Shown: positions 9,745 through 19,962 of the stretch, one piece after another
Position numbering within the stretch: the stretch's first letter is position 1
Layout: each line of letters begins with the position of its first letter
From: Hyphomonadaceae bacterium
Lineage (GTDB): Bacteria; Pseudomonadota; Alphaproteobacteria; Caulobacterales; Aquidulcibacteraceae
Length of the DNA: 64,000 nt
Reading direction: 5' to 3'
NCBI GenBank assembly: GCA_023384105.1
Contig: JAHDXR010000001.1
Location: 124,001-188,000, forward strand
Translations under genes and position numbers: made by a program
Notes under the pieces: generated by a model
What the model saw: the letters and a program-made list of their open reading frames with translations, nothing else
Databases searched by the model: none
Told to the model about the DNA's origin: nothing

Positions 9745-10704
9745 TGTTTAGTCCCGCTGTGAGGTGGGTTGGATCGTATCTGAATCGATCCGGCTCTTTG
9801 GTCCAGGCGGCGACGACGTGCTCGTAGGGCGTGAGGCCGTGGAGCGTCTTGAGCCGCTTGGCGAAATTGTAGGCGTCGAGGAAGGCGGCGAGGTGGGCTT
9901 TGAGCTGATCGTGGGTGTCGTAGTGATAACGCCTGACGGTGGCTTCCTTGATGGTTCGATTCATGCGTTCGACTTGGCCGTTGGTCCAAGGATGATTGGG
10001 CTTGGTGAAGCGGTGTTCGATGCCATGCTCACGGCAGATGCGGTCGAAGGGATGCAGCCGATAGCGCGCGGTGGGGCCTGAGCGGTTCTTCGGCAATTCC
10101 GCGAATTGAATGCCGTTGTCGGTCAGCACGGTGTGAATCTTATAGGGGACGGTTGCAATGAGAGCGGCAAGAAAATCGAGCGCCGTTTGTCGGATCATCG
10201 TGTCGTAGAGCCGGGCAAAGGCCAATTTCGAGGTACGATCGATAGCAACGAAGAGATAGAGACGGCCTTCCTCGGTATTCACCTCGGCGATGTCGATGTG
10301 GAAGTAGCCGATCGGATAGATTTTGAAGGCTTTCTTGGGCTTTTTGTCTCCTTCGATCTGCGGCAGCTTGGAGATGTCGTGGCGTTTGAACAGGCGATGC
10401 AGCGACGAACGCGTGAGATGCGGGATGGTCGCCTGCAGCGCGTAGAGACAATCGTCAAGCGGCAGCAGCGTGTGCTTGCGGAGGCGACGGCGATCGCCTC
10501 TTCTTCCGGCGTCAGTACGGTGGAGCGCGGCGCCTTCGGCCCCATCGGAGCGTCTTCGACGAAGTCGCGCTTCTTCCACTTGGCGACGGTCTTGGGATTG
10601 AGGTCGTAGCGCTCGGCTAGTTCTTTGGCCGAAGCCTTCGATCGCTGTATCGCAGCTCTGACCGCGTGCGTGGTCTTGGCGCTGCCATGGAGTATCTGGC
10701 CCAT
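9740..10704 (-). pseudogene. IS481-type transposase, frameshifted
   Basis: N-terminal part in ORF 10279-10704 (ERYDLNPKTVAKWKKRDFVEDAPMGPKAPRSTVLTPEEEAIAV); rest in ORF 9740-10579 (LRKHTLLPLDDCLYALQ...DNGIQFAE...NHPWTNGQVERMNRTIKEAT). Confidence 0.8.
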
Positions 10705-10763
10705 AGCTTCTCCCGCAATGCCGGATCAGTTAAGCTGATTCCACCACATTCCGGGACTAAACA
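9745..10763 (-). mobile_element. IS481-like insertion sequence
   Basis: Ends TGTTTAGTCCC...GGGACTAAACA, with imperfect inverted repeats about 27 bp long enclosing an IS481/integrase-catalytic type transposase. Confidence 0.75.
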
Positions 10764-12754
10764 GCTACGCCGATTTCGACCAGTCTCTGCCGCAGATCAA
10801 TTCGTACTTCCAGGGCGGGGTGGCCGGCGGCTACACGGTGCAGGCTGGCGAGACGCTGCGCTCGATCGCGGCGCGGCTCTATGGCGATGCATCGCTGTGG
10901 TGGAAGATCGCCGAGGCCAACGGGCTCTCGGGCGAAGCGGCGCTGATCGAGGGCCAGAGCCTGATCCTGCCTGCGGGCGCGCTCAAGAACACCCACAACG
11001 CCTCGACCTTCACCCCCTACGACCCCGCCGACATCATCGGCGACACCGCGCCGACGACGCCCGCACAGCCCAAGCCGAAAAAGAACAAGTGCGGCGGCGT
11101 CGGCCAGATCATCGTGGCGATCATTGCGGTGGCCGTGGTGGCGATTCTGGCGCCTGGACTGGCCGGCGGTTTCAGCTCGATGCTCAATGGCGGGACGTTC
11201 GCCGGCGGCTTCTCCGCCGGCATGGGCGCGAACTCGCTTTCCGCCGCCGCACTGGCGGGAGCGAAAGTGGGCGCGGCAAGCATCGGCGCATCGGGGGTGG
11301 CTGCAGGCACGGTGACGGCGGGCGCGATCATGGGCGGCGCGGCCGCCGGCGCGGCCGGCTCGATCGCCAGCCAGGGCGTCGCCGTCGCCACCGGCATCCA
11401 GGACAAGTTCTCCTGGAGCGCCGTCGCCATCGCGGCGATCAGCGGCGGTATCGGCGGTTCGGGCAGCAACTTCGGTGTGGGCGGCTCGAGCATCGCCTCG
11501 AACGCGCTGCGCCAGGGCGTCGCCAGCGCGCTCACGCAGGGCGTGGGCGTGGCGACCGGCCTGCAGGACAAGTTCTCCTGGGCCGGCGTGGCCGCTGCTG
11601 CGGTCGGCGCCTATGCCGGTGCCCGTGCGCCCGCGAGTCCGTTCAATATCGCACGCAGCGGCGCATCGCTGATCGCAGACGCCGCCACACGCTCGCTGAT
11701 CGAAGGCTCCAACTTCGGCGACAACATCAGAGCCGCGCTGCCGAACGTGATCGCGCAAACAGTCGGGGAGGCTATCGCTGGCCGAATTGCCGGGTCTGGA
11801 ACTACGACGGCTGAGAAGTCGAAGCTGGTTCAGAAGCAGAAGGTCATAACCGCGTCAGCGGGCGACAAGGCGGATTATCTCGCGACGCAGGCGGCCATGA
11901 ACCAAACCGCCGATGACAAGCTAGCTGCGATGCTGCTGGGCGACGATCTCGACGGGCCGCTGCAAGACGACCTGATCTTTGACGGCGACGCGGAAGGTCT
12001 GTTGCAGCTCACGGGCGGCGGCACGCGTCCTCCGCCGCGTGGTGCGTCGCGTGGCGGCGGCCGACCAGGGATTGGCCACAATGGCGGACCTGGCGAAGTC
12101 GAACCTGCCCCTGAACGCCTCTATCTCGATTGGGCGAATATGTCGGACGAGGAATATTTCGACCAGCTCGGCCAATTGATGAGGCAGCGGGAGTCCGAGG
12201 TGCGGATAGCGGGCTTGCAGGATGCAATCCGCTCGTTGGACCCGAACTACGAATTCCACCCGATTGCGACCGCTCGGGGCAGCGGGCAGACTTACGAGGG
12301 CTATCTTCGCGAGGAGCTGAATGTCCTCCGAGTCCAGTGGAACGGTCCGCTCGGAATGGAAGGGGGGCAGTGGACCCAATTCAGGGGCGACGTAACGGGC
12401 GCGCTGAACAGCTCGAACTTCCGGGGTGCTGAGGGCTACCTGCGCGGCAGCGCCGTGTCCGGCGTGTCGTTCAGGCGCGGCATCCTGGGTGGTGGAACAG
12501 GAGGGCCCAAGGACTTTGACGCCGCAATCGTCAGCAGCGGGCTCTTTAACGCTGCGCGCGACGCGGGCTTCGGCGTGCGCGGAGGCGCAACCAGAACTGA
12601 GCCACTCACAGCGGGTGATCTCGCACGGCTCGGCGTGCGGGGCTTGCCTCCGGACATCAACAACCTTCGCGTCACCTACGTGATTTTCAACTCGTCGTCG
12701 GCGATGTATCAACGGCCTGGACCTGCTGTGCCGTTGGCGACGCCGCGACGCTGA
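10764..12754 (+). CDS. 5'-truncated Rhs/LysM polymorphic toxin C-terminal portion
   Basis: Open frame runs straight out of the IS end (SYADFDQSLPQINSYFQGG); LysM-like YTVQAGETLRSIAARLYGDASLWWKIAEANGLSG; Gly/Ala-rich hydrophobic segment; distinct C-terminal domain after about residue 420. Confidence 0.65.
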
Positions 12755-12761
12755 GGAGGCC

Positions 12762-13127
12762 ATGATGGAATTGGGAACGCGTTACGAGACGATCGAGGAA
12801 GTCGTCACCATGCTCGAATCGCGCCTCGGCATTGTCATGAGAGAGCACGATGATGCCGAGACAGGCGTGTCCTTCTGGTGGGCGTCTGACCTCGACGCCA
12901 AGAACGGGGTCAAATATTATGCAGTTGACGTGCGGCCGACGCGGTCCTTTGACCCAGAAGAGAATGAGTACGTCCTGGGTCATCGCGATTGGGAGGGCTA
13001 TACGTTTGTGATTGGCATCTCCGACGAACTGACGGCCGAGATCGCGAAGATACGCGAACTCATCGCGCAGGGCGTGCTGAAGGCAGAAGAGATACCAGCG
13101 CCGGCCGCGATATCACCGCCGCCTTAA
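12762..13127 (+). CDS. Candidate immunity protein
   Basis: Small acidic ORF (121 aa) starting 7 nt after the toxin stop. Confidence 0.5.
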   Translation: MMELGTRYETIEEVVTMLESRLGIVMREHDDAETGVSFWWASDLDAKNGVKYYAVDVRPTRSFDPEENEYVLGHRDWEGYTFVIGISDELTAEIAKIRELIAQGVLKAEEIPAPAAISPPP

Positions 13128-13360
13128 AAGGCTGCGCTTACGACCTGAACGCTCCTGATCGTCGCCTTGACGGACGTGGCGGCCTTGCCCACGGATGCGG
13201 CTGCATCGTGCGCCGGAGCGTCCAGGAAGCGCAGCTCGCGCTCGACATAGCGGAGCATGTCGCGGAGCACGGCGAGCTGCGGCGTCTGCTGTCGCGCGTG
13301 GTGAAGCCATGTGTGCCGCCTCCGACCTATCGCACCGCAGCCATGCGAAACGTATGCCAA
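13124..13360 (-). CDS. Small hypothetical protein, paralog of the 13834-14037 ORF, probably 5'-truncated
   Basis: LAVLRDMLRYVERELRFLDAPAHD aligns with LAAILDCLRYAERELRLLNTPMPD. Confidence 0.4.
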   Translation of the reverse strand: MAYVSHGCGAIGRRRHTWLHHARQQTPQLAVLRDMLRYVERELRFLDAPAHDAAASVGKAATSVKATIRSVQVVSAAF

Positions 13361-13800
13361 TCATCCGCACGAGATTTGGCATCGGTTCAGCGGCCGCCAG
13401 ATGGGCTATGTCGGCAACAGCGGCAATTACGACGTGAGCTATGCGCGCTCGGTGCAGCTGCGCCAGACGCCGGGCGGAGCGAGCGGCCCGTTCGCCGATT
13501 TCGATCTCGCCTACGATCACCTCAACTCGTACGAACAGGGCACGCGCGGGGGCATCTACACGGTGCGCTTCGGCGACACGCTGCAGTCGATCGCGTCGAA
13601 CCTGTGGGGCGATTCAGCGCTGTGGTGGAAGCTGGCGGAAGCGAACGGGCTCTCCGGCGACGCGGCGCTGGCGGAAGGCCAGCTGCTGCTCATCCCGGCC
13701 GGCGTGCAGCGCAACGACCACAACGCCGCCACCTACCAGCCCTACGACCCGCTCGAAGTGCTCGGCAACACCAGCCCCACCGCGCCGCGGTCGACTGATG
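13350..13800 (+). pseudogene. Orphan Rhs core-end/LysM fragment lacking a toxin tip
   Basis: GRQMGYVGNSGNYDVSYARSVQLRQ...YTVRFGDTLQSIASNLWGDSALWWKLAEANGLSGDAAL; no credible start; frame degenerates after NTSPTAP. Confidence 0.65.
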
Positions 13801-13833
13801 GACGAGAAACGGGGCGTTCTATCGGCGCTGTTC

Positions 13834-14037
13834 TTATGGAGCCGCATGGTAAGACGGCTCAGGCGGTGGCGCATGCGTGCTTAGCCTACGCTCGACGGAA
13901 CGTCCCGCCACAGCGACCAGATCGGCGGTGTCGGGCATCGGGGTATTGAGCAGACGCAACTCGCGCTCGGCGTAGCGTAGGCAATCCAGAATCGCCGCCA
14001 GCGCTTTGTCGTCGTCCGTCTTTGGTGCAGTCGCCAT
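13834..14037 (-). CDS. Small hypothetical protein
   Basis: 67-aa ORF with good SD (AGGGGAGA) before ATG; similar to the ORF at 13124-13360. Confidence 0.5.
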   Translation of the reverse strand: MATAPKTDDDKALAAILDCLRYAERELRLLNTPMPDTADLVAVAGRSVERRLSTHAPPPEPSYHAAP

Positions 14038-14287
14038 GTCGTCTCCCCTGAGTGCTGTGGCGCGATGCGAAAGCCGTGCCGTTGCCCAACAGCGCTCTTG
14101 AAAGTTTGATCCTGCATCAATCCGATAAAGAAAAGCCGCGGCGACCTATCTTACAGCTCCAGAACCAAGCGATGATGCGCTTGCGCTGATGCTTCGATGG
14201 CGAGCCGGTCTGAGAGCTCGACTTGAGTCATGGCGTGGGCTTTGCGCGCAGCGGTCATCCGCTCACTGTCGAAAGCGCTGCGAGTCT

Positions 14288-15718
14288 CTAGCTCGCGCCG
14301 TACGGTGCAAACGCGCTGCGGGTTTCGTCGACGGCAAGCGGACGTCCCACGGGCGGAAACGCGCGTTGCGGGCAGGCGGGGCGCTCGCACAAGCGGCATC
14401 CGGGTCCGATTTGCGTCGCCGCCGCCGGATCTCGCAGGTCGAGGCCATGCGAATAGACTAGCCGATGCGCATGCTGGATGTCGCATCCGAGGGCGACGGA
14501 GAACGCCTTGCGCGGTGCGCCATATCCTGTGCGGCCGCCGAAGACGGCGCGGGCCACCCAGAGATAAGCGCGGTCGTCTGGCATGCGTGCGACTTGGACA
14601 AGAATGCGCCCCGGCTGTGCGAAGGCTTCGTACACGTTCCAAAGCGGGCAGGCGCCGCCGACGCGTGAGAAATGGAAGTCCGTCGCCGATTGGCGCTTGG
14701 AGATATTGCCGGCGCGATCCACGCGAATGAAGAAGAACGGCACGCCGCGTGCATCCTCGCGCTGCAGAGTGCTGAGCCGGTGGCAGATTGTCTCGAAGCC
14801 GACGCCGAAGCGTTGGCCCAGCAGGTCGATATCGTATTGCAGCCGTTCGGCTGTCTCTAAGAAGGCGCGATAGGGCAGCACGAGGGCGCCGGCGAAATAA
14901 TTGGCGAGGCCAATGCGCGCGAGCCGGCGGGAATCCTCGCTTGCGAACCGCGCTTTGGCGACGAGAGCGTCAATCGTGTCGGCTTGCTCAAGAAACGCCA
15001 GCTGGGTGGCCAGCTGGAACGCGGCCTGGCCCGGCGCGAGCTGCGGGGAGAGGTAGAGCGTCCGCGTCGTGCGATCATATCGCCGCCGGCTCTCGGATGA
15101 CGCATCAGCTCCGGAGTCCACGATGTCGACGCGGTGTTCCGAAGATAGCCGATCCGCGAGCGCCTGCGCGGCTGATCCCGGACGCGCCGCCAGAACGGCG
15201 GCGGTCTCCTCGGCGGCTTCGTCAAGTTCGCGGACATAATTGTGCCGCGCGTAGAAGAAGTCGCGCACCTCCTCGAACGGCGTGGCGCCAAGAGCGTCGG
15301 CGCTGCGTGATCCAGCGCCCAGTCGAGCGGCAAGGGCTGCGGATTCGTCGCGCGCGCGTCGGTAGCGGCGGTGCAACGCGACCAGAGCGCGGCCGACGCT
15401 GGGCATGTTTTCCGCGACTTCGATCAAGTCCGCGTTGGCGACGTTCTCGCCGAGCGCGGGATCGGCGAGCGCCGCGCGCAGTTCGGCGACCAGCCGGGCC
15501 TCGTCGTCATCCGCGAGCAGGCGTGCGTCGAAGCCGAAAGCCTCGTTGAGTTTCATCGCCACTTTCATCGTCAGCGGGCGCTGGTTGTTTTCGAGTTGGT
15601 TGAGATAGCTCAGCGAAATCCCGAGCGTCGACGCCAGCGCCTGCTGCGTGAGCCGCCTCTCTTCGCGCAATCGCCTGAGACGGACGCCGATAAAGGACTT
15701 CTTCTGACCGCTTGCCAT
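14288..15718 (-). CDS. XRE family / short-chain fatty acid transcriptional regulator (ScfR/RamB-like)
   Basis: N-terminal HTH LRRLREERRLTQQALASTLGISLSYLNQLENNQRPLT; long C-terminal region with Cys-rich GPGCRLCERPACPQRAFPP; adjacent to prp genes. Confidence 0.85.
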   Translation of the reverse strand: MASGQKKSFIGVRLRRLREERRLTQQALASTLGISLSYLNQLENNQRPLTMKVAMKLNEAFGFDARLLADDDEARLVAELRAALADPALGENVANADLIEVAENMPSVGRALVALHRRYRRARDESAALAARLGAGSRSADALGATPFEEVRDFFYARHNYVRELDEAAEETAAVLAARPGSAAQALADRLSSEHRVDIVDSGADASSESRRRYDRTTRTLYLSPQLAPGQAAFQLATQLAFLEQADTIDALVAKARFASEDSRRLARIGLANYFAGALVLPYRAFLETAERLQYDIDLLGQRFGVGFETICHRLSTLQREDARGVPFFFIRVDRAGNISKRQSATDFHFSRVGGACPLWNVYEAFAQPGRILVQVARMPDDRAYLWVARAVFGGRTGYGAPRKAFSVALGCDIQHAHRLVYSHGLDLRDPAAATQIGPGCRLCERPACPQRAFPPVGRPLAVDETRSAFAPYGAS

Positions 15719-15725
15719 ATCCGAA

Positions 15726-15819
15726 ACTTTGCAGACTTTGCAGGATGGAGCAACGGACTTTGCCTATCTCCGCCTTTTTTGGCCTTTCAGAGAAGATGAT
15801 GATGTAAATATTGCAAAGT
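15726..15819. promoter_or_regulatory. Putative ScfR/RamB operator cluster
   Basis: ACTTTGCA at 15726, GACTTTGCA at 15734, GGACTTTGC at 15755 and inverted TGCAAAGT at 15812 in the divergent intergenic region. Confidence 0.6.
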
Positions 15820-15836
15820 CAGGAGATGCAAGCCCT

Positions 15837-16250
15837 ATGTCCCTGGCCGAGCCGAGCCAACTGGCCGAAGCGGTCGAGACCCGCTTCATCGAGATGGTCT
15901 TTCCCAGTGAAGCGAACCACTACGGCACGCTGTTCGGCGGCAATGCGTTGGCGCTGATGGGCAAGGCCGCATTCGTGGCCGCGACCCGGCGCGCGCGTCG
16001 ACCGGTGGTGATGGCGACCTCCGACAAGATCGAATTTCACGTGCCGGTGCGCGTTGGCGAACTGGTGGAACTCATCGCCCGCGTCGCCCGCGTGGGCCGT
16101 AGCTCCATGACCGTAACAGTCGATCTCGTCGCCGAGGCGCTCGTGTCGGGCGAGCGCCGCCTCGCCGTGCGCGGCTCTTTCGAAATGGTCGCCGTCGACG
16201 GCGCCGGACGCCCGATCGCGATCGATGCGCCTCTGCCTGTTCAAGCCTGA
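15837..16250 (+). CDS. Acyl-CoA thioesterase (hotdog fold)
   Basis: [52 protein letters not shown]. Confidence 0.85.
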   Translation: MSLAEPSQLAEAVETRFIEMVFPSEANHYGTLFGGNALALMGKAAFVAATRRARRPVVMATSDKIEFHVPVRVGELVELIARVARVGRSSMTVTVDLVAEALVSGERRLAVRGSFEMVAVDGAGRPIAIDAPLPVQA

Positions 16251-16266
16251 AAAGGAATCAACGTCC

Positions 16267-17832
16267 GTGAAGCAACATACAGTTCGCACCTACAAGTCGG
16301 CCGAGCATCTGCCGCGCGCAGAACAGCTGGCCTGGAAGATCGCGGACGTGGCGGCGGACCCCGTCGCCGTAGATGCTGACGTTGTCGATATGATCGGCAA
16401 TCGCATTATCGACAACGCGGCCGTGGCGGCGGCGTCGCTGACGCGCCGTCCGGTGGCGAGCGCCCGCGCGCAAGCGCTCGCGCATCCGTTCACCCCTGGC
16501 GCAGGTGTGTTCGGCGTGCCCGCGCGCCGCCGCGTTTCGCCTGAATGGGCGGCGTGGGCGAACGGCGTGGCCGTGCGCGAACTCGACTTCCACGACACCT
16601 TTCTCGCCGCCGATTACTCCCATCCGGGCGACAACATCCCGCCTGTGCTTGCGGTCGCGCAGCACTGCGGACTTGACGGCGCCGCCCTGGTGCGCGGCGT
16701 CGCCGCCGCCTATGAGATCCATGTCGATCTGGTGAAGGGAATTTGCCTGCACGAACACAAGATCGATCACATCGCGCACCTGGGGCCGGCGGCCGCGGCC
16801 GGCATCGGCGCTGCGCTCAATTTGCCGACCGAGACGATCTATCAGGCGGTGCAGCAAGCGCTGCACGTCACCACCACGACGCGCCAATCGCGCAAAGGCG
16901 AGATTTCCAGCTGGAAGGCGTATGCGCCCGCGTTTGCCGGCAAAATGGCGGTCGAGGCCGTGGATCGCGCATTGCGCGGCGAGGGGGCGCCGTCGCCGGC
17001 CTGGGAAGGCGAAGACGGCTTCATCGCCTGGCTGCTGAGCGGCCCGGACGCGCGATACGAGGTGCCGCTGCCCGAGAAGGGGGAGCCCAAGCGCGCAATC
17101 CTCGAGACTTACACCAAGGAACACTCGGCCGAGTATCAGAGCCAGGCGCTGATCGATTTGGCGCGGCGCATGGGGCCGAAGATCGGCGATCTCTCCAAGG
17201 TGAAGAGCATCGTCATCCGCACGAGCCATCACACGCACTACGTGATCGGCACGGGCGCCAACGACCCGCAGAAGACGGACCCAAACGCCAGCCGCGAAAC
17301 GCTCGACCACTCGATCATGTACATCTTCGCCGTTGCGCTCGAGGATGGCGGCTGGCACCATGAGCGTTCGTACGCCCGCGAACGCGCGGCGCGGCCCGAG
17401 ACCGTGGCGCTTTGGCGCAAGATTTCCACGGTCGAAGACGCGGAATGGACACGCCGCTATCATAGCCGCGATCCCAAAGAGAAAGCGTTCGGCGGCCGCG
17501 TGGTCGTCACGCTCGAAGACGGGCGCCTGATCGAAGACGAACTGGCGGTCGCCGACGCCAACCCGCTGGGGGCCAGGCCATTCGCGCGGCCGCAATACAT
17601 CGAGAAATTCCGTACGCTGGCGGAGGGAATCATCACGCCGATGGAGCAAGATCGCTTCATCGCCACCGTCGAGCGGCTGCCGAAGCTCAAGGCCGACGAT
17701 CTCATCGGGCTCAATTTCGCGGTTGATCCGGATCTTCTCGCCGGCGCGCAACCTGTCGGCGTCTTTGACTGGAACGCGCGGGGACGCGGCGGGGCCGCAA
17801 ATCTTGCCGCCATGGCCGGATCGGGAGGGTGA
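16267..17832 (+). CDS. prpD: 2-methylcitrate dehydratase
   Basis: MmgE/PrpD-type sequence ([26 protein letters not shown]); GTG start; operon with prpC/prpB. Confidence 0.92.
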   Translation: MKQHTVRTYKSAEHLPRAEQLAWKIADVAADPVAVDADVVDMIGNRIIDNAAVAAASLTRRPVASARAQALAHPFTPGAGVFGVPARRRVSPEWAAWANGVAVRELDFHDTFLAADYSHPGDNIPPVLAVAQHCGLDGAALVRGVAAAYEIHVDLVKGICLHEHKIDHIAHLGPAAAAGIGAALNLPTETIYQAVQQALHVTTTTRQSRKGEISSWKAYAPAFAGKMAVEAVDRALRGEGAPSPAWEGEDGFIAWLLSGPDARYEVPLPEKGEPKRAILETYTKEHSAEYQSQALIDLARRMGPKIGDLSKVKSIVIRTSHHTHYVIGTGANDPQKTDPNASRETLDHSIMYIFAVALEDGGWHHERSYARERAARPETVALWRKISTVEDAEWTRRYHSRDPKEKAFGGRVVVTLEDGRLIEDELAVADANPLGARPFARPQYIEKFRTLAEGIITPMEQDRFIATVERLPKLKADDLIGLNFAVDPDLLAGAQPVGVFDWNARGRGGAANLAAMAGSGG

Positions 17833-17833
17833 T

Positions 17834-19012
17834 ATGGCTGACGAGCAAGCGGCAAAGCCCGCGCCCAAGAAGTCCGTCGCGCTTTCCGGCGTCGCCGCCG
17901 GCGACACTGCGCTCTGCACTGTTGGGCGCACCGGGCGCGATCTGCACTATCGCGGCTACGACATTCTCGATCTCGCTGAGACGAGCGAGTTCGAGGAGAT
18001 CGCCCATCTCCTGGTGTACGGCGCGCTCCCGACTGTGAGCGAACTGGCGGCCTACAAGGCGAAGCTGAAGGCGCTTCGCGGCCTTCCGGCGGCTGTGCGC
18101 GCGACGCTGGAAGCGATTCCGGCCGCGGCGCATCCGATGGATGTGATGCGCTCCGGCGTGTCGGCGCTCGGCTGTGTCTTGCCGGAAACGCACGATCACA
18201 ATCATCCGGGCGCGCGCGACATTGCCGACCGCCTGATGGCGTCGCTCGGCTCGATCTTGCTGTATTGGCATCATTTCGCACACAACGGCCGACGCATCGA
18301 GGTCGAGACCGACGACGATTCGATAGGCGGGCATTTCCTGCACTTGCTGCATGGCGCGCCGCCTTCGGACGCGCACGTGCGCGCCATGCACACCTCGCTC
18401 ATCCTCTACGCCGAGCACGAGTTCAACGCCTCAACCTTTGCGGCGCGCGTCATAGCCGGCACAGGTTCGGACATATATTCCTGCATCGCCGGCGCTATCG
18501 GCGCGCTGCGCGGCCCCAAGCATGGCGGCGCCAACGAGGTCGCGTTCGAAATCCAGAAACGCTACGCCGATCCGGACGATGCGGAGGCCGATATCCGTCG
18601 CCGCGTCGCCGCCAAGGAGGTCGTCATCGGGTTCGGCCACCCGGTCTATACCATCGCCGATCCGCGCAACGAGGTGATCAAGCGCGTGGCCAAACAGCTT
18701 TCGCTTGAGGCCGGCTCGACCAGAATGTTCGACATCGCCGAGCGTATAGAAAGCGTTATGGCCGACGCTAGGAAGATGTTTCCGAATCTGGACTGGTTCA
18801 GCGCCGTCTCGTATCACCTGATGGGCGTTCCGACCGCGATGTTCACGCCGCTTTTCGTCATTTCGCGCACCGCCGGCTGGAGCGCGCATGTGATTGAGCA
18901 GCGGCAGGACAACAAGATCATTCGTCCCTCGGCCAATTATGTTGGGCCCGAGAACCTGAAATTCGTGCCGCTGGCGGCGCGCTGGCCGAAGGCGCCGTCG
19001 CGCGCGGCGTAG
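17834..19012 (+). CDS. prpC: 2-methylcitrate synthase
   Basis: Citrate synthase family: [59 protein letters not shown]. Confidence 0.93.
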   Translation: MADEQAAKPAPKKSVALSGVAAGDTALCTVGRTGRDLHYRGYDILDLAETSEFEEIAHLLVYGALPTVSELAAYKAKLKALRGLPAAVRATLEAIPAAAHPMDVMRSGVSALGCVLPETHDHNHPGARDIADRLMASLGSILLYWHHFAHNGRRIEVETDDDSIGGHFLHLLHGAPPSDAHVRAMHTSLILYAEHEFNASTFAARVIAGTGSDIYSCIAGAIGALRGPKHGGANEVAFEIQKRYADPDDAEADIRRRVAAKEVVIGFGHPVYTIADPRNEVIKRVAKQLSLEAGSTRMFDIAERIESVMADARKMFPNLDWFSAVSYHLMGVPTAMFTPLFVISRTAGWSAHVIEQRQDNKIIRPSANYVGPENLKFVPLAARWPKAPSRAA

Positions 19013-19022
19013 AGGAGCAAGA

Positions 19023-19946
19023 ATGCCGTATCTCGTCGCCGCCGATCTTCCGCGCGAGCCTGCGGGCTCGCGTTTCCGTGCGCTGTTGCAGCGCGGCAGC
19101 ATTCTGAAGATGCCTGGCGCCCACAATGGCATGGCGGCGCTGCAGGCAAAGGCCGCGGGCTTTGACGCGCTCTACTTGTCCGGCGGCGCAATGTCGGCGT
19201 CGATGGGGCTGCCTGACTTGGGCGTCATCACCATCGAGGACGTGGCGTTCTTCATCCGGCAAGTGGCGCGGGCGAGCGGACTGCCGGTGCTGGTCGATGG
19301 CGACACCGGGTACGGCGAGGCGCTCAATGTCATGCACATGGTGCGGGCGTTTGAAGATGCGGGCGCCGCCGCGGTGCATCTCGAAGACCAATTGCTGCCG
19401 AAAAAGTGTGGGCATCTGAATGACAAGAAGCTCGCGGATGCGGGCGACATGGCCGCAAAGGTAGCCGCGGCTGCGAAGGCGCGCCGGCATCTTTATCTCA
19501 TCGCCCGCACCGACGCCGCCGCGAGCGAAGGTCTCGACGGCGCGGTGGCGCGCGCCAAGCTTTATATAGATGCTGGCGCCGACGCGATTTTTCCGGAGGC
19601 GCTGACCGATGCCGAGATGTTCCGCGCCTTCGCCGAGCGCATGCCCGGCGTGCCGCTTCTCGCCAACATGACCGAATTCGGAAAGACGCCTTTCTTCACG
19701 GCGGCGGAATTCGAGGCCATGGGCTACGCCATGGTGATCTGGCCGGTGTCCTCGCTACGCGTCGCCAACAAGGCGCAGGAGAAACTTTACGTCGCCATCG
19801 CGCGCGACGGCGGCGCGCACGCAGTGGTCGATCAGATGCAAACCCGAGCCGAACTCTACGAGACGATTGGACTCCACGATTACGAAGCGCTTGACGCCTC
19901 AATCGTGCAGACCGTCGTTCCAACTGGAAACGCGCGGGGCGGCTGA
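19023..19946 (+). CDS. prpB: Methylisocitrate lyase
   Basis: VLVDGDTGYGEALNV, AAAVHLEDQLLPKKCGHLNDKKL. Confidence 0.93.
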   Translation: MPYLVAADLPREPAGSRFRALLQRGSILKMPGAHNGMAALQAKAAGFDALYLSGGAMSASMGLPDLGVITIEDVAFFIRQVARASGLPVLVDGDTGYGEALNVMHMVRAFEDAGAAAVHLEDQLLPKKCGHLNDKKLADAGDMAAKVAAAAKARRHLYLIARTDAAASEGLDGAVARAKLYIDAGADAIFPEALTDAEMFRAFAERMPGVPLLANMTEFGKTPFFTAAEFEAMGYAMVIWPVSSLRVANKAQEKLYVAIARDGGAHAVVDQMQTRAELYETIGLHDYEALDASIVQTVVPTGNARGG

Positions 19947-19962
19947 CAATTGTCGCTTCTTC

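Noticed and set aside
16258-17931. 557-aa minus-strand ORF
   Set aside because: Antisense to prpD, which has clear family motifs; composition is that of a shadow ORF.
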